Below, piece by piece: positions 47,709 through 60,747 of a stretch of DNA of 64,000 nt (positions are counted from its first letter, which is position 1; the number at the start of each line of letters is the position of its first letter). The stretch is taken from NCBI RefSeq assembly GCF_000763885.1, contig NZ_JRKO01000019.1, positions 1 to 64,000 of the forward strand, given 5' to 3'. The position numbers and the translations under genes were made by a program. A model generated the notes under the pieces. The model did no database searches and was not told the DNA's origin. It was given only the letters and a program-made list of their open reading frames with translations. This stretch comes from Paracoccus versutus. GTDB lineage: Bacteria; Pseudomonadota; Alphaproteobacteria; Rhodobacterales; Rhodobacteraceae.

Positions 47709-48734
47709 ATGAAGAAATCTGTATTCTTCGGCTCTGTGACGGCGGTCGCGCTGGCGGCCTCGGGTGCTTTGGCCGCAGAGGGCGACACGCTGAAAGAGGT
47801 CAAGGCCCGCGGCGTGCTGAACTGCGGCGTGAACACCGGCCTGATCGGCTTTGCCGCCCCTGACGCGAACGGCAACTGGTCGGGCTTCGACGTCGCCTTC
47901 TGCAAGGCCGTGGCCGCGGCGGTGCTGGGCGACGCGACCAAGGTGAAATACGTGCCGACCACCGGCCAGACCCGCTTCACGGCGCTTTCCTCGGGCGAGG
48001 TGGACCTTCTGGCCCGCAACTCCACCTGGACCTTCCAGCGCGACACCGACCTCAAGCTGGATTTCATCGGCGTCAACTACTACGACGGCCAGGGCTTCAT
48101 GGTGCGCAAGGATCTGGGCGTTTCCTCGGCCAAGGAGCTGAACGGGGCCACGATCTGCATCCAGACCGGCACCACGACCGAACTGAACCTGGCCGATTAC
48201 TTCAAGGCCAACAACATGGACTATCAGCCGGTCAACATCGACAGCAACGCCGAGGGCGAACAGCAATACATGGCCGGCGCCTGCGACGCCTATACGACCG
48301 ACGCCTCGGGCCTGGCCGCGACCCGCGCCAGCTTCGCGGACCCGGAAAACCACATCATCCTGCCCGAGATCATCTCGAAAGAGCCGCTGGGCCCGGCGGT
48401 GCGCCATGGCGACAACAACTGGGGCGACATCACGCGCTGGACGCTTTACGCGCTGATCGCGGCCGAGGAATACGGCGTCACCTCGGCCAATATCGACGAG
48501 CTGGCGAAAAGCTCGAACAACCCCGAGGTCCAGCGCCTGCTGGGCACCACCGACGAGCTGGGCAAGATGATCGGGCTTGACGCCGAATGGGCCAAGCGCG
48601 CCATCAAGGCCGGCGGCAACTACGGCGAGATCTTCGCCGCCACCATCGGCGAACAGACCCCGATCGGGTTGGCGCGCGGGTTGAACGCGCAATGGACCCA
48701 GGGCGGTCTGATGTATGCGATGCCCTTCCGGTAA
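47709..48734 (+). CDS. bztA: Glutamate/glutamine/aspartate/asparagine-binding periplasmic protein
   Basis: This 341-residue periplasmic protein captures amino acids for the ABC importer that follows. It has a signal peptide (MKKSVFFGSVTAVALAASGALA, cut before AEG) and the family block RGVLNCGVNTGLIGFA. It looks close to BztA of Rhodobacter and AapJ of Rhizobium, which handle acidic and amide amino acids. The ATG at 47709 follows GGGGA with good spacing. Confidence 0.92.
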   Translation: MKKSVFFGSVTAVALAASGALAAEGDTLKEVKARGVLNCGVNTGLIGFAAPDANGNWSGFDVAFCKAVAAAVLGDATKVKYVPTTGQTRFTALSSGEVDLLARNSTWTFQRDTDLKLDFIGVNYYDGQGFMVRKDLGVSSAKELNGATICIQTGTTTELNLADYFKANNMDYQPVNIDSNAEGEQQYMAGACDAYTTDASGLAATRASFADPENHIILPEIISKEPLGPAVRHGDNNWGDITRWTLYALIAAEEYGVTSANIDELAKSSNNPEVQRLLGTTDELGKMIGLDAEWAKRAIKAGGNYGEIFAATIGEQTPIGLARGLNAQWTQGGLMYAMPFR

Positions 48735-48848
48735 TCGCATCTGAACAAGGGCGTGCGGGGGCGCGTGCCCTCCGCGCGCCCCCGAACGAAAACCGGCAAG
48801 CCAGAGGCCAAAGGCCCGACATTTCCGCCGGTCACAGGGGGTTACTAC

Positions 48849-50102
48849 ATGGTCGCTTATACGGGGGCGGACAATCCGCCGTTCCGGTTGTCGATGCTGA
48901 TCTATGATCGGCGCTATCGCTCGCTGACCCTGCAAGCCATCGTCTTCATCCTGGTGATGCTGGCGGCGAGCTGGCTGATCGACAACACGCTGCGCAACCT
49001 GTCCGCCATGGGCAAGACGCTCAGCTTCGATTTCCTGTTCCGGCGCGCCGGATACGACATCCCGCAGCAGCTGATCCCATACAATTCCGACGACACCCAT
49101 CTGCGCGCGACCGTGATCGGGCTGCTGAACACGCTGCTCGTCTCGGTGCTGGGCTGCATCGCGGCGACGGTCCTGGGCGTGATCGTGGGCGTGCTGCGGC
49201 TGTCCTCGAACTGGCTGATCGCGCGGCTGATGACGGTCTATGTCGAGGTCTTCCGCAACATTCCCCTGCTTTTGTGGATCCTGGTCTGCCTTGCGATCTT
49301 TACCGAGGTGATGCCGCCGCCCAACGCCTATCGCGGCGAGAACCCGGCCGCGAGCATGATCCTGTTCGACACCATCGCGCCGACCAACCGCTATACCGCC
49401 ATCCCCTCGATCGGCATGACCAACCCGCCCGGCACCATCTCGCTGGGGCGCGAGGGGATCAGCTGGGCCTTCGTCGCCTTCGTCGTGGCCATCGCCGCCG
49501 CCTTCGTCGGGCGCCGGCTGCTGCGGAGCCGGGCGCAGCGCATCCAGGACCGGACCGGCAAGCGGCCGACGACCTGGTGGATCAGCCTGGCGATGTTCGC
49601 GCTGCCGGTGCTGTTCCTGACCTGGTATTTCGGCCTGCACCTGATCCCGCCGGTGCTGCGCGGCTTCAACTTTGCCGACGGCATCAACCTGGACAACGCC
49701 CTGGTGGTGCTGTGGCTGGCGCTGACGCTTTATACCGGCGCCTTCATCGCCGAGATCGTGCGCGCCGGCATCCTGGCCGTCAGCAAGGGCCAGACCGAGG
49801 CGGCCTTTGCCCTGGGCCTGCGGCCGCGCCGGACCATGTCGCTGGTGGTGCTGCCGCAGGCGCTGCGGGTGATCGTGCCGCCGCTGATCTCGCAATACCT
49901 GAACCTGACCAAGAACAGCTCGCTGGCCATCGCCGTCGGCTACATGGACCTGCGCGGCACGCTGGGCGGCACCACGCTGAACCAGACCGGGCGCGAGATG
50001 GAGGCGATGGTGCTGATGATGGGCATCTACCTGGCGCTCAGCCTCATCATCTCGGCCGGGATGAACATCTTCAACGCCCGCGTCAAGCTGAAGGAGCGGT
50101 GA
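48849..50102 (+). CDS. bztB: Amino acid ABC transporter permease, BztB/AapQ type
   Basis: This 417-residue inner-membrane permease has about eight membrane segments. It has the long form of this subfamily, with an insert in the middle and the EAA-like loop EAAFALGLRPRRTMSLVVLPQALR near residue 317. It pairs with BztC. AGGGGG lies upstream of the chosen ATG. It ends 1 base before the bztC start. Confidence 0.9.
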   Translation: MVAYTGADNPPFRLSMLIYDRRYRSLTLQAIVFILVMLAASWLIDNTLRNLSAMGKTLSFDFLFRRAGYDIPQQLIPYNSDDTHLRATVIGLLNTLLVSVLGCIAATVLGVIVGVLRLSSNWLIARLMTVYVEVFRNIPLLLWILVCLAIFTEVMPPPNAYRGENPAASMILFDTIAPTNRYTAIPSIGMTNPPGTISLGREGISWAFVAFVVAIAAAFVGRRLLRSRAQRIQDRTGKRPTTWWISLAMFALPVLFLTWYFGLHLIPPVLRGFNFADGINLDNALVVLWLALTLYTGAFIAEIVRAGILAVSKGQTEAAFALGLRPRRTMSLVVLPQALRVIVPPLISQYLNLTKNSSLAIAVGYMDLRGTLGGTTLNQTGREMEAMVLMMGIYLALSLIISAGMNIFNARVKLKER

Positions 50103-50103
50103 G

Positions 50104-51558
50104 ATGAGCGAGACGCATTCCGAAACCGTCGCCTATGTGCGCGAGACGATGCTGCCGCCCGAGCCGCCGCCCCTGGCCGAGACCGGCGCGATCAAATGGC
50201 TGCGCGAGAACCTGTTTTCCGGGCCGCTGAACATCGCGCTGACCTTCGTCGGGCTGGGCATCGTCTGGCTGGTGGTCAGCACCGTGGGGCCGTGGCTGTC
50301 GCATTCGGTCTGGAACGCCGGCAGCATGGCCGAGTGCCGCCAGATCATCGCCCAGACCTGGGGGGAAGGCGCGACGGGCGCCTGCTTCGCCCTGATCAAG
50401 CATCGCTGGAACCAGTTCCTGTTCGGCTTCTATCCGCAGGCGCTTTACTGGCGGCCGGTGCTGGCCTTCGGCCTGCTGTTCCTGGCGCTGGCGCCGGTCT
50501 TGTTTTCCGAAAGCACCAAGGCGCGGCGCGTGGTGCTGGGCCTGTCGCTGGCGCTGACCTTCGTCTTTGCCGCGCTGCTCGGGGCGCCCATGGGCGCGCT
50601 GCTGGGCATGGCGGTGCTGATGCTGCTCTGGGCCGCGCTGATCGAGACGCGCCCGCGCTGGTCGCTGCTGGCGAGCCTGGCCTATCCCTTCATCGCCGTC
50701 TGGCTGCTCTGGGGCGGCTCGCTGTGGAGCGAGGCGATGGTGCTGGCGGGCTTCTGCCTGGGGTTCGTGGTCTGGCGGCTGCTGGCGGCGCGGTTCGGGC
50801 TGCTGGCCTTTGCGCTGGCGGTGATGGCGACGGCGGCCTGGTGGCTGCTCTTGGCCGGCCCGCTGGCTTCGGTGCTGGCCGGGGTGCTGCCCTTGCGGCT
50901 GCGTCCGGTGTCCTCGGACCAGTTCGGCGGCTTCGTGCTGTCGATCACCATCGGCGTCGCCGGCATCGCGCTCTCTCTGCCGCTGGGGGTGATCCTGGCC
51001 TTGGCGCGGCGCTCTGACCTGCCGGTGATCAAGCTGCTGGCGGTGATGTTCATCGAGTTCATCCGCGGCGTGCCGCTGATCACGCTGTTGTTCGTGGCCT
51101 CGCTGCTGCTGAACTATTTCCTGCCGCCGGGGACGAATTTCGACATCATCCTGCGGGTCATCATCATGGTGACGCTGTTTGCCGCCGCCTATATGGCCGA
51201 GGTGATCCGCGGCGGGCTGGCCGCCCTGCCCAAGGGCCAATACGAGGCCGCCGACGCGCTGGGGCTGGACTACTGGAAGGCGCAGCGGCTGATCGTGCTG
51301 CCGCAGGCGCTGAAGATCAGCATTCCCGGCATCGTCTCGACCTTCATCGGCATGTTCAAGGACACGACGCTGGTCGTCTTCGTCGGGCTGTTCGACCCCT
51401 TGAAGGCCATGGCCGACACCATCCGCGCAAGCTTCGAATGGAAGGGTGCCTATTGGGAGCCCTATATCTTCGTCGGCGCGATCTTCTTCATCCTCTGCTT
51501 CGGCATGTCGCGCTATTCCATGTATCTGGAACGCCGGCTGAAGCGCGACCACCACTGA
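50104..51558 (+). CDS. bztC: Amino acid ABC transporter permease, BztC/AapM type
   Basis: This 484-residue second permease has more membrane segments at the N-terminal half than usual permeases and the coupling loop [24 protein letters not shown] near residue 380. Length and order match BztC. AAGGAGCGG of the bztB end serves as its binding site. bztD begins 10 bp after. Confidence 0.9.
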   Translation: MSETHSETVAYVRETMLPPEPPPLAETGAIKWLRENLFSGPLNIALTFVGLGIVWLVVSTVGPWLSHSVWNAGSMAECRQIIAQTWGEGATGACFALIKHRWNQFLFGFYPQALYWRPVLAFGLLFLALAPVLFSESTKARRVVLGLSLALTFVFAALLGAPMGALLGMAVLMLLWAALIETRPRWSLLASLAYPFIAVWLLWGGSLWSEAMVLAGFCLGFVVWRLLAARFGLLAFALAVMATAAWWLLLAGPLASVLAGVLPLRLRPVSSDQFGGFVLSITIGVAGIALSLPLGVILALARRSDLPVIKLLAVMFIEFIRGVPLITLLFVASLLLNYFLPPGTNFDIILRVIIMVTLFAAAYMAEVIRGGLAALPKGQYEAADALGLDYWKAQRLIVLPQALKISIPGIVSTFIGMFKDTTLVVFVGLFDPLKAMADTIRASFEWKGAYWEPYIFVGAIFFILCFGMSRYSMYLERRLKRDHH

Positions 51559-51568
51559 GGAGGCGCAT

Positions 51569-52342
<774 letters not shown>

Positions 52343-52364
52343 GCGGCGCAAGCGGCGCGGCCGC

Positions 52365-52432
52365 GGGGGACTTCGCGTCCCCCGTCCGCCGCCGGCGCGG
52401 CGGACTCCCCCTGCGGGATATTTCTCCACGGA
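52365..52432 (+). terminator. Double hairpin / REP-like element after bztD
   Basis: Two perfect stems occur: GGGGGAC-TTCGC-GTCCCCC (52365-52383) and GTCCGCCGC-CGGC-GCGGCGGAC (52384-52405), then CCCCCTGCGGGATATTTCTCC. The ending resembles the GGGATATT part of the 2-153 repeat. It probably ends the bzt operon transcript. Confidence 0.65.
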
Positions 52433-52435
52433 AGA

Positions 52436-52980
52436 ATGCCAGGCGGGCGGGCCGGCGCCGGGAATGACGAGATCGACCTGGGGAGCGACGACGATCTTTA
52501 CGGCGCCCATGACCTGGGCGCCCTCGACGGCGGCTCGGGCAATCACGCGATCATCGGCGGTGCGGGCCGCGACCGGATCGAGGATCACGGCGGCGCGGTC
52601 TTCATCGATGGCGAGCATGGTAACGACCTGATCCTGTCGCCCGACGCCTCGGACCCCGAGCGGCTCGACACGCTGCTGGGCGGCACGGGCGACGATGCGA
52701 TCCATGCCGGGGCGGGCGATCTGGTCGAGGGCGGCGATGGCGCCGACCTGATCGTGCTGCGCAGCGATGCGGGCGGTGCGGCCGACATCGCCTATGCCGG
52801 CGGGGACACCATCGCCATCACCCTGGCCGAGGACTATGCCGGCGCCGAGGAATATGTGCTGGTGCTGGACGGCGACGATATGCGCGTGGTGCTGGATGGC
52901 GAGGACATGGCCATCCTGCGCGATACCCTGGTTCGCGACGTCGGCGCGATCACCCTGGACGCAAGGGCGCGGAGACCTGA
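52436..52980 (+). pseudogene. RTX/hemolysin-type calcium-binding remnant
   Basis: About 180 residues read as RTX-like: repeated Gly/Asp turns such as GGSGNHAIIGGAGRDRI, LLGGTGDDAIHAG and GDGADLIVL, which bind calcium in secreted proteins. No secretion domain or N-terminal region is present, and the start abuts the REP-like element. The frame does not stop at the gene's natural end but runs on antisense through the next gene; a TGA at 52978 is in another frame, so an indel may have removed the stop. A terminator hairpin at 53002 supports an end here. Confidence 0.5.
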
Positions 52981-53001
52981 TCGGGGGCAGGGGTCATGGA
53001 G

Positions 53002-53032
53002 AAGGCGCGCGGGGCCGGCCCGTGCGCCTTTT
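53002..53032. terminator. Terminator between convergent RTX remnant and aminotransferase
   Basis: AAGGCGCGCGGG and CCCGTGCGCCTT (one G-U) form a 12-bp stem with a 5-nt loop followed by TTTT on the plus strand. It may serve both convergent genes. Confidence 0.7.
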
Positions 53033-53053
53033 CGACTATCTGCGCCCAGGGGG

Positions 53054-53914
53054 TCAGATCGCGGACTTGCGCGATTCCTCGAGGTAGATCTCGCGCAGGC
53101 GGGTCGCCACCGGGCCGGGCCGGCCGCTGCCCAGCGCCACGCCGTCGATCTCGACCACCGGCATCACGAAGGCCGAGGCCGAGGTGAAGAAGGCTTCGTC
53201 CGCCGCCTGCGCCTCGGCGATGGTGAAGGGGCGTTCCTCGATCTGCATCTGCGCCTCGGCCGCATAGCGCAGCAGCGAGGCGCGGGTGATGCCGTGCAGG
53301 ATGTCGTTGGACAGCGGGCGGGTGACGATCCGGCCGTCCTTGACGATATAGGTGTTGTTCGAGGTGCCCTCGGTCACGAAGCCGTCCTCGGTGAACCAGG
53401 CGTCGTCGACGCCCTGGTGCTTGGCCTCCATCTTGGCCATCGAGGGATAGAGCAGCTGCACCGTCTTGATGTCGCGCCGGTGCCAGCGCAGGTCGGGGAT
53501 CGAGATCACCCGGATGCCGGTCTTGGCCTGCGGATTGTCGGCAAGGCCGGGCTTGGACTGGGTGAACATGACCACGGTCTGCGGCGTGTCCTCGGGCGGA
53601 TAGGCGAAGTCGCGGTCGCCGGGATTGCCGCGGGTGACTTGCAGGTAGACCATGCCCTCGACCACCTCGTTCAGCGCCACCAGCTGGCGATGCGCGGCCA
53701 GCCATTCGTCGTCGGTCAGCGGATTGCCCATGCCGAGTTCGGCCAGCGAACGGGTCAGCCGCGTCATGTGGCCGGCAAAGTCCAGCAGCTTGCCCCCCAG
53801 CACGCTGGTCACTTCGTAGACGCCGTCGCCCATCACGAAGCCGCGGTCGAAGATCGACACCTTGGCTTCGGCTTCCGGCAGATAGTCGCCATTCAGATAG
53901 ACGGTGCGGGTCAT
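53054..53914 (-). CDS. dat: D-amino-acid aminotransferase, class IV PLP enzyme
   Basis: This 286-residue fold-type IV aminotransferase has the start VYLNGDYLPEAEAKVSIFDRG and the likely PLP lysine K150 in RRDIKTVQLL. TEGTSNNTYIVKDG near residue 186 binds the cofactor phosphate region. It resembles the D-alanine transaminase group, which makes D-amino acids for cell wall or breaks them down; branched-chain aminotransferases are the alternative. AGGAGA precedes the ATG at 53914. It is divergent from mcl1. Confidence 0.85.
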   Translation of the reverse strand: MTRTVYLNGDYLPEAEAKVSIFDRGFVMGDGVYEVTSVLGGKLLDFAGHMTRLTRSLAELGMGNPLTDDEWLAAHRQLVALNEVVEGMVYLQVTRGNPGDRDFAYPPEDTPQTVVMFTQSKPGLADNPQAKTGIRVISIPDLRWHRRDIKTVQLLYPSMAKMEAKHQGVDDAWFTEDGFVTEGTSNNTYIVKDGRIVTRPLSNDILHGITRASLLRYAAEAQMQIEERPFTIAEAQAADEAFFTSASAFVMPVVEIDGVALGSGRPGPVATRLREIYLEESRKSAI

Positions 53915-54080
53915 GTCGTTTCTCCTGTCCCAGGGCCTGCTAGCGCGGTCCTGCGCCGAAAGCGGCAGGGCGTCAAGATGCGGGGGTTTTCGCAGGTGCA
54001 AAATCAGCTTGATGCAGCCGCAGCAATTATCTATCAGTTTCGCAGCGCCGTTTGAAACATCCTTACCCGAAAGGCAAGCC

Positions 54081-55037
54081 ATGTCCTTCCGCACGCAACC
54101 CCCCGCGCCCGCCCGCCTGAACCGCTGCCAGCTTTTCGGCCCCGGCTCGCGCGCGGCGCTGTTCGAAAAGATGGCCGGCTCGGCCGCCGACGTCATCAAC
54201 CTGGACCTGGAGGATTCGGTCGCCCCCGACGACAAGGAGCAGGCGCGCCGCAACGTGATCCAGGCCGTCGGCGACATCGACTGGGGGACCAAGACCCTGT
54301 CGGTCAGGATCAACGGGCTGGACACCCCCTGGTGGTATCGCGACGTGGTCGACCTGCTGGAGCAGGCCGGCGAGCGGTTGGACCAGATCATGATCCCCAA
54401 GGTCGGCAATGCCGCCGACATCTATGCGGTGGACGCGCTGGTGACGGCGATCGAGGCGGCCAAGGGCCGGCAGAAGCGCATCGGCCTGGAGGTCATCATC
54501 GAATCCGCCGCCGGCATCGCCCATGTCGAGGAGATCGCGGCATCCTCGCCCCGCCTGCAGGCGATGAGCCTGGGCGCGGCGGATTTCGCCGCCAGCATGG
54601 GCATGGCCACCACCGGCATCGGCGGCACCCAGGAAAACTACTACATGCTGCATGAGGGTGCGAAATACTGGTCCGACCCCTGGCACTGGGCGCAGACCGC
54701 CATCGTCGCCGCCTGCCGCACCCATGGCGTGCTGCCGGTGGACGGCCCCTTCGGCGATTTCAGCGACGACGAGGGCTTCCGGGCGCAGGCCCGCCGCTCG
54801 GCCACGCTGGGCATGGTCGGGAAATGGGCTATCCATCCCAAGCAGGTGGCGCTGGCCAACGAGGTCTTCTCGCCCAGCGAAAAGGCCGTGACCGAGGCGC
54901 GCGAGATCCTGGCCGCGATGGAGGAAGCCAAGCGGACCGGCGCCGGCGCGACGGTATACAAAGGTAGACTGGTTGACATAGCGTCCATCCGTCAGGCACA
55001 AGTGATCGTGCGTCAGGCAGAGTTGATCGAAGCCTGA
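54081..55037 (+). CDS. mcl1: L-malyl-CoA / beta-methylmalyl-CoA lyase
   Basis: This 318-residue lyase splits malyl-CoA to glyoxylate and acetyl-CoA and beta-methylmalyl-CoA to glyoxylate and propionyl-CoA. In Rhodobacteraceae it serves the ethylmalonyl-CoA pathway for acetate assimilation. It matches my memory of Mcl1 closely: RLNRCQLFGPGSR, DVINLDLEDSVAPDDK with metal-ligand acids, and GMVGKWAIHPKQVALANEVF near residue 250. The ATG at 54081 follows AAAGGC. The gap to the divergent dat gene (166 bp) should hold both promoters. Confidence 0.93.
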   Translation: MSFRTQPPAPARLNRCQLFGPGSRAALFEKMAGSAADVINLDLEDSVAPDDKEQARRNVIQAVGDIDWGTKTLSVRINGLDTPWWYRDVVDLLEQAGERLDQIMIPKVGNAADIYAVDALVTAIEAAKGRQKRIGLEVIIESAAGIAHVEEIAASSPRLQAMSLGAADFAASMGMATTGIGGTQENYYMLHEGAKYWSDPWHWAQTAIVAACRTHGVLPVDGPFGDFSDDEGFRAQARRSATLGMVGKWAIHPKQVALANEVFSPSEKAVTEAREILAAMEEAKRTGAGATVYKGRLVDIASIRQAQVIVRQAELIEA

Positions 55038-55096
55038 TCGGCAAGAGATACCTGGGCGGCTACGCGGGGAGGCTGGCCGCCATGACAGGGGAGGAG

Positions 55097-55128
55097 CAAC
55101 AGGCCCTGCGGCTGCGCGGGGCCTGTTG
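55097..55128 (+). terminator. Hairpin downstream of mcl1
   Basis: CAACAGGCCC and GGGCCTGTTG form a perfect 10-bp stem with a 12-nt loop, 60 bp after mcl1. The T content after it is modest (TCATTTA), so it may be a weak terminator. Confidence 0.5.
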
Positions 55129-55173
55129 TCATTTAGGCCCCGCGGCTGGGATTTCGCCGATTTTCATGCAGAT

Positions 55174-55416
55174 TCAATGCGGTTGCCGCAGCGTTCCCCG
55201 CGCGCCGGCAGGGGTCCGGCTTCCCGCGCCGTCCATGGCCGGGCGCGGCTGCAGCGGATCGGGCGTGCGGTTGCGCCGGGCCAGGTCGGGAATCGGTGAT
55301 TCGGGCATGGCCGGCAGGCCGCTGCCCATCAGGGAACGGAAGGCGGGCTTTCCCGCAGAGGCCGGGCGATTCCTGCGGCCGGCGGCGGGGCCCTTGCCGT
55401 GATCTTCGCGTGTCAT
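55174..55416 (-). CDS. Small Arg/Pro-rich hypothetical protein (doubtful)
   Basis: The 411 bp between mcl1 and the ABC operon have no clear gene. One minus-strand frame of 80 residues starts MTREDHGKG with GAGACGGG before it and is rich in Arg, Pro, Gly and Ser, without a domain I can name. High G+C DNA often leaves such frames open by chance, so I list it with low confidence only. Confidence 0.25.
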   Translation of the reverse strand: MTREDHGKGPAAGRRNRPASAGKPAFRSLMGSGLPAMPESPIPDLARRNRTPDPLQPRPAMDGAGSRTPAGARGTLRQPH

Positions 55417-55448
55417 GTCCCGTCTCGCTTAGAACAAGTCCGCAGCAG

Positions 55449-57067
<1,619 letters not shown>

Positions 57068-57071
<4 letters not shown>

Positions 57072-57873
57072 GGCGACCCGCGCAATCTGGGGTCCAGCGC
57101 GTCGCGCAGCCCGTCGCCCAGCAGGTTCAGCCCCAGCACGGTGACGACGATGGCCAGGCCGGGGATGACGGCGACATGCGGGGCCAGCGCCACCATGGTC
57201 TGCGCCTCGGCCAGCATCCGGCCCCAGCTGGGCGTCGGCGGCTGCGCGCCAAGGCCGACATAGGACAGCCCCGCCTCTGCCAAAATCCCCAAGCTGAACT
57301 GGATGGTGCCCTGCACGATCAAGAGGTTGGCGATATTGGGCAGGATGTGCTGGATGCTGATGCGGCTGGCGCCCTTGCCGGCCACCTGCGCCGCGCGGAT
57401 ATAGTCGAGCGTCCAGATCGGCAGCGCGCCCCCGCGGGTGACGCGGGCAAAGACCGGGATGTTGAAGATCCCGATGGCGATGATCGCGTTCAGCGCCGAG
57501 GGCCCCAGCGCCGCGGTGATCAGGATGGCGATGACCAGGCTGGGGAAGGCAAAGACCAGGTCGTTGCCGCGCATGACCACCTCGTCGATCCAGCCGCCCC
57601 GCGCTGCGGCGAGCAGGCCCAGCGGCACGCCGAATCCCATGCCGATGCCCACCGCGACCAGCGCCACCGCGATCGAGGTGCGCGCGCCGACCATGATCAT
57701 CGACAGCATGTCGCGGCCGAAATGGTCGGTGCCCAGCCAATGCTGGCCCGAGGGCGGCAGCAGCTTTTGCGCGATGGCAAGCTGCGTCACGTCGGCCGGC
57801 GTCCACAGGAACGAGACCAGCGCCGCGGCCAGCGCCAGCCCGGAAAGCAGCGCGCCCAGGATCAGCGAGGCCC

Positions 57874-57877
<4 letters not shown>
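57068..57877 (-). CDS. Peptide-type ABC transporter permease, DppC/OppC type
   Basis: This 269-residue permease has about six membrane segments. [21 protein letters not shown] near residue 49 and the coupling loop [20 protein letters not shown] near residue 170 mark the DppC/OppC group. It overlaps the ATPase gene and the other permease gene by ATGA on both sides, so the three are one translation unit. Confidence 0.92.
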
Positions 57878-58812
<935 letters not shown>

Positions 58813-58860
58813 GGGGAAACGCTAGTGCGGCGCCGGGGCGCGGTAAAGCGGCCTTTGCGC

Positions 58861-60495
58861 TCAGGGCACTTCCAGCTTGCCGATCAGCGGCACGTCGTCG
58901 TCCAGGCTGACGGTGTGGCGCTCGATCATGCGGTGGACCACGGGCGGTTCGGTCCCGCGATGCAGCTTGTTCAAGTCCTGGTAGGTCTCGAAATCGGCCT
59001 TGGTGCGGCGCAGGTTGTGGCGCACGTATTCGTCCCAGGTGGCGATGTGATAGCTTTCGGTCCAGCGCTCGGGATGTTCCAGGTCGCGCAACAGCGCCCA
59101 GTTGCGCGCGCCGTCGCGGCGGCGGATGTTGCGGCGCAAGGCCATCAGCCGCAGGAACTCGGGCACGTCGAGCTGGTCGATCTCATAGTCGATCATCACC
59201 ATGATCGGCCCCGAGCGGCCGCGCAGGTCCAGCGCCAGCTCGGGCTCGCGAAAGCGGTTCACCGGGTCCAGGTCCAGCGTGCCGAATTCGGGGATGCGCA
59301 GCCAATGGCCCAGCACCGCGCCCAGGAACAGCGGCACCGAGGCGGCGATCAGCGCCGTGTTCACGTCGTAATTGTTGGCGACCGAGCCCCAGATCCAGGC
59401 CCCCGCCGCCATGCCGCCGAAGACCGCGGTCTGGTAAAGCGCCAGCGCGCGCGCCACCACCCAGCGCGGCGTGGAAAGCTGCACGGTGACGTTGAACAGC
59501 GACAGCGCCAGCACCCAGCTGGCCCCGGCGGGCAGCATGGCCAGCGCGTGCAGCCAGGTGCTTTCGGTCAGCGCCAGCATCAGCGCCGAGGCGCCGAAGG
59601 CGGCAAAGGCGACGCGGACCACGTTCTCGTTGTCCAGCCGCTCGCGCACCAGCGGGTTGATCAGCGCGCCGGCGATCGCGCCCAGCCCGAAGCAGCCCAG
59701 CAGCAGCCCGAACAGCAGCGAGCCCCCGGCGGGGTTCTGCTTGGCCACCAGCGGCAGCAGCGCCATGACCACGATGGCCGAAAAGCCGAACAGCGCCCCG
59801 CGCGACAGCACCCGCATCAGGTTCGGCGACAGCGCCACATAGCGCAGGCCCGCGCCCACGGCGGCGACGAAGGGCTCGGGCGTGGTGGTGCGGGGCGGCG
59901 TCACCGGATGCCAGCGGATCAGCGCGCCGAGCAGCGGGATATAGCTTGCCGCATTGACCGCGAATGCCGCCGCCGCGCCGAAGGCGGCGGTGATGATCCC
60001 GCCCACCGCCGGCCCGACCGAACGCATCAGGTTGAAGCCCACCGAGTTCAGCGACACCGCCGCCGGCAGGTCGTCGCGCGGCACCAGGTCCTGCATGCTG
60101 GCCTGCCAGGGCGGGTTGTAGATCGCCTGTCCGACCCCGATCAGGAAGGTCAGCGACAAGAGCAGCAAGGGCGTCATCCAGCCCTGCCAGGTCAGCACCG
60201 CCAGCAGCACCGAGACCGCGGCCATGAAGACCTGCGCCCCCAGCAGCAGCGTGCGGCGGTCGAAGATGTCGGCCAGCGCCCCCGAAAGCAGCGCGAACAG
60301 CATGATCGGCAACGTGTTCGACGCCTGCACCAGCGCGATCAGCGTCGCCGAATCGGTCAGCTGCGTCATCATCCAGGCCGCGCCCACCGCCTGCACCAAC
60401 CCGCCGAAGTTCGAGATCAGCGTCGCCGACCACAGCAGTCGGAAGTCGCGGTGGCGGAACGGGGCAAAGGGGCTCTTGCGGGCTGTTGCTGGCAT
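58861..60495 (-). CDS. MFS transporter with C-terminal soluble domain (MFS_3 type)
   Basis: This 544-residue protein has about 12 membrane segments up to residue 410, starting with FRHRDFRLLWSATLISNFG, then a soluble domain of about 130 residues (from IMVMIDYEIDQLDVPEFL) like the small alpha/beta barrel of antibiotic biosynthesis monooxygenases. This joined form is typical of the EntS-like MFS_3 group. The exported substrate is unknown. I use the ATG at 60495; a TTG at 60525 is the alternative. It lies 48 bp upstream of the peptide ABC genes and may share their transcript. Confidence 0.85.
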   Translation of the reverse strand: MPATARKSPFAPFRHRDFRLLWSATLISNFGGLVQAVGAAWMMTQLTDSATLIALVQASNTLPIMLFALLSGALADIFDRRTLLLGAQVFMAAVSVLLAVLTWQGWMTPLLLLSLTFLIGVGQAIYNPPWQASMQDLVPRDDLPAAVSLNSVGFNLMRSVGPAVGGIITAAFGAAAAFAVNAASYIPLLGALIRWHPVTPPRTTTPEPFVAAVGAGLRYVALSPNLMRVLSRGALFGFSAIVVMALLPLVAKQNPAGGSLLFGLLLGCFGLGAIAGALINPLVRERLDNENVVRVAFAAFGASALMLALTESTWLHALAMLPAGASWVLALSLFNVTVQLSTPRWVVARALALYQTAVFGGMAAGAWIWGSVANNYDVNTALIAASVPLFLGAVLGHWLRIPEFGTLDLDPVNRFREPELALDLRGRSGPIMVMIDYEIDQLDVPEFLRLMALRRNIRRRDGARNWALLRDLEHPERWTESYHIATWDEYVRHNLRRTKADFETYQDLNKLHRGTEPPVVHRMIERHTVSLDDDVPLIGKLEVP

Positions 60496-60599
60496 GATCC
60501 GAAAAACCTGGGACAATCCGGCCAAGCTTAGGCAGAGCCCCGCCGGGCCGCAATCCGGCCGGCCGATTCTTGCCGTATCGCGGTGATCTTTCGTCTATC

Positions 60600-60660
60600 C
60601 GCAATATGATCGAAGGATATTCGAGAAAATACCGTATATACGATGATTATGTGATGCATG
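60600..60660. promoter_or_regulatory. A+T-rich divergent control region
   Basis: Between the divergent MFS and dadA genes lies an A+T-rich island in otherwise G+C-rich DNA. It holds a perfect 10-bp palindrome CGTATATACG (60633-60642) and ATATTCGAGAAAATACC. dadA genes are often controlled by Lrp/AsnC-type regulators that bind such A+T-rich sites; the assignment here is inference. Confidence 0.35.
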
Positions 60661-60747
60661 AAGCCTATTTTCCGCCGGAATCGGGATTTCATTTCCGTGC
60701 CGGCTGCTATCCTTGCCCTCGACTCGGATTTTGGGGGGTGCGCGACT

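Noticed and set aside
52981-54055. Extension of the RTX frame to 539 residues
   Set aside because: Beyond about residue 180 the product is Arg/Ala/Gly/His-rich antisense of the aminotransferase, past a terminator hairpin.
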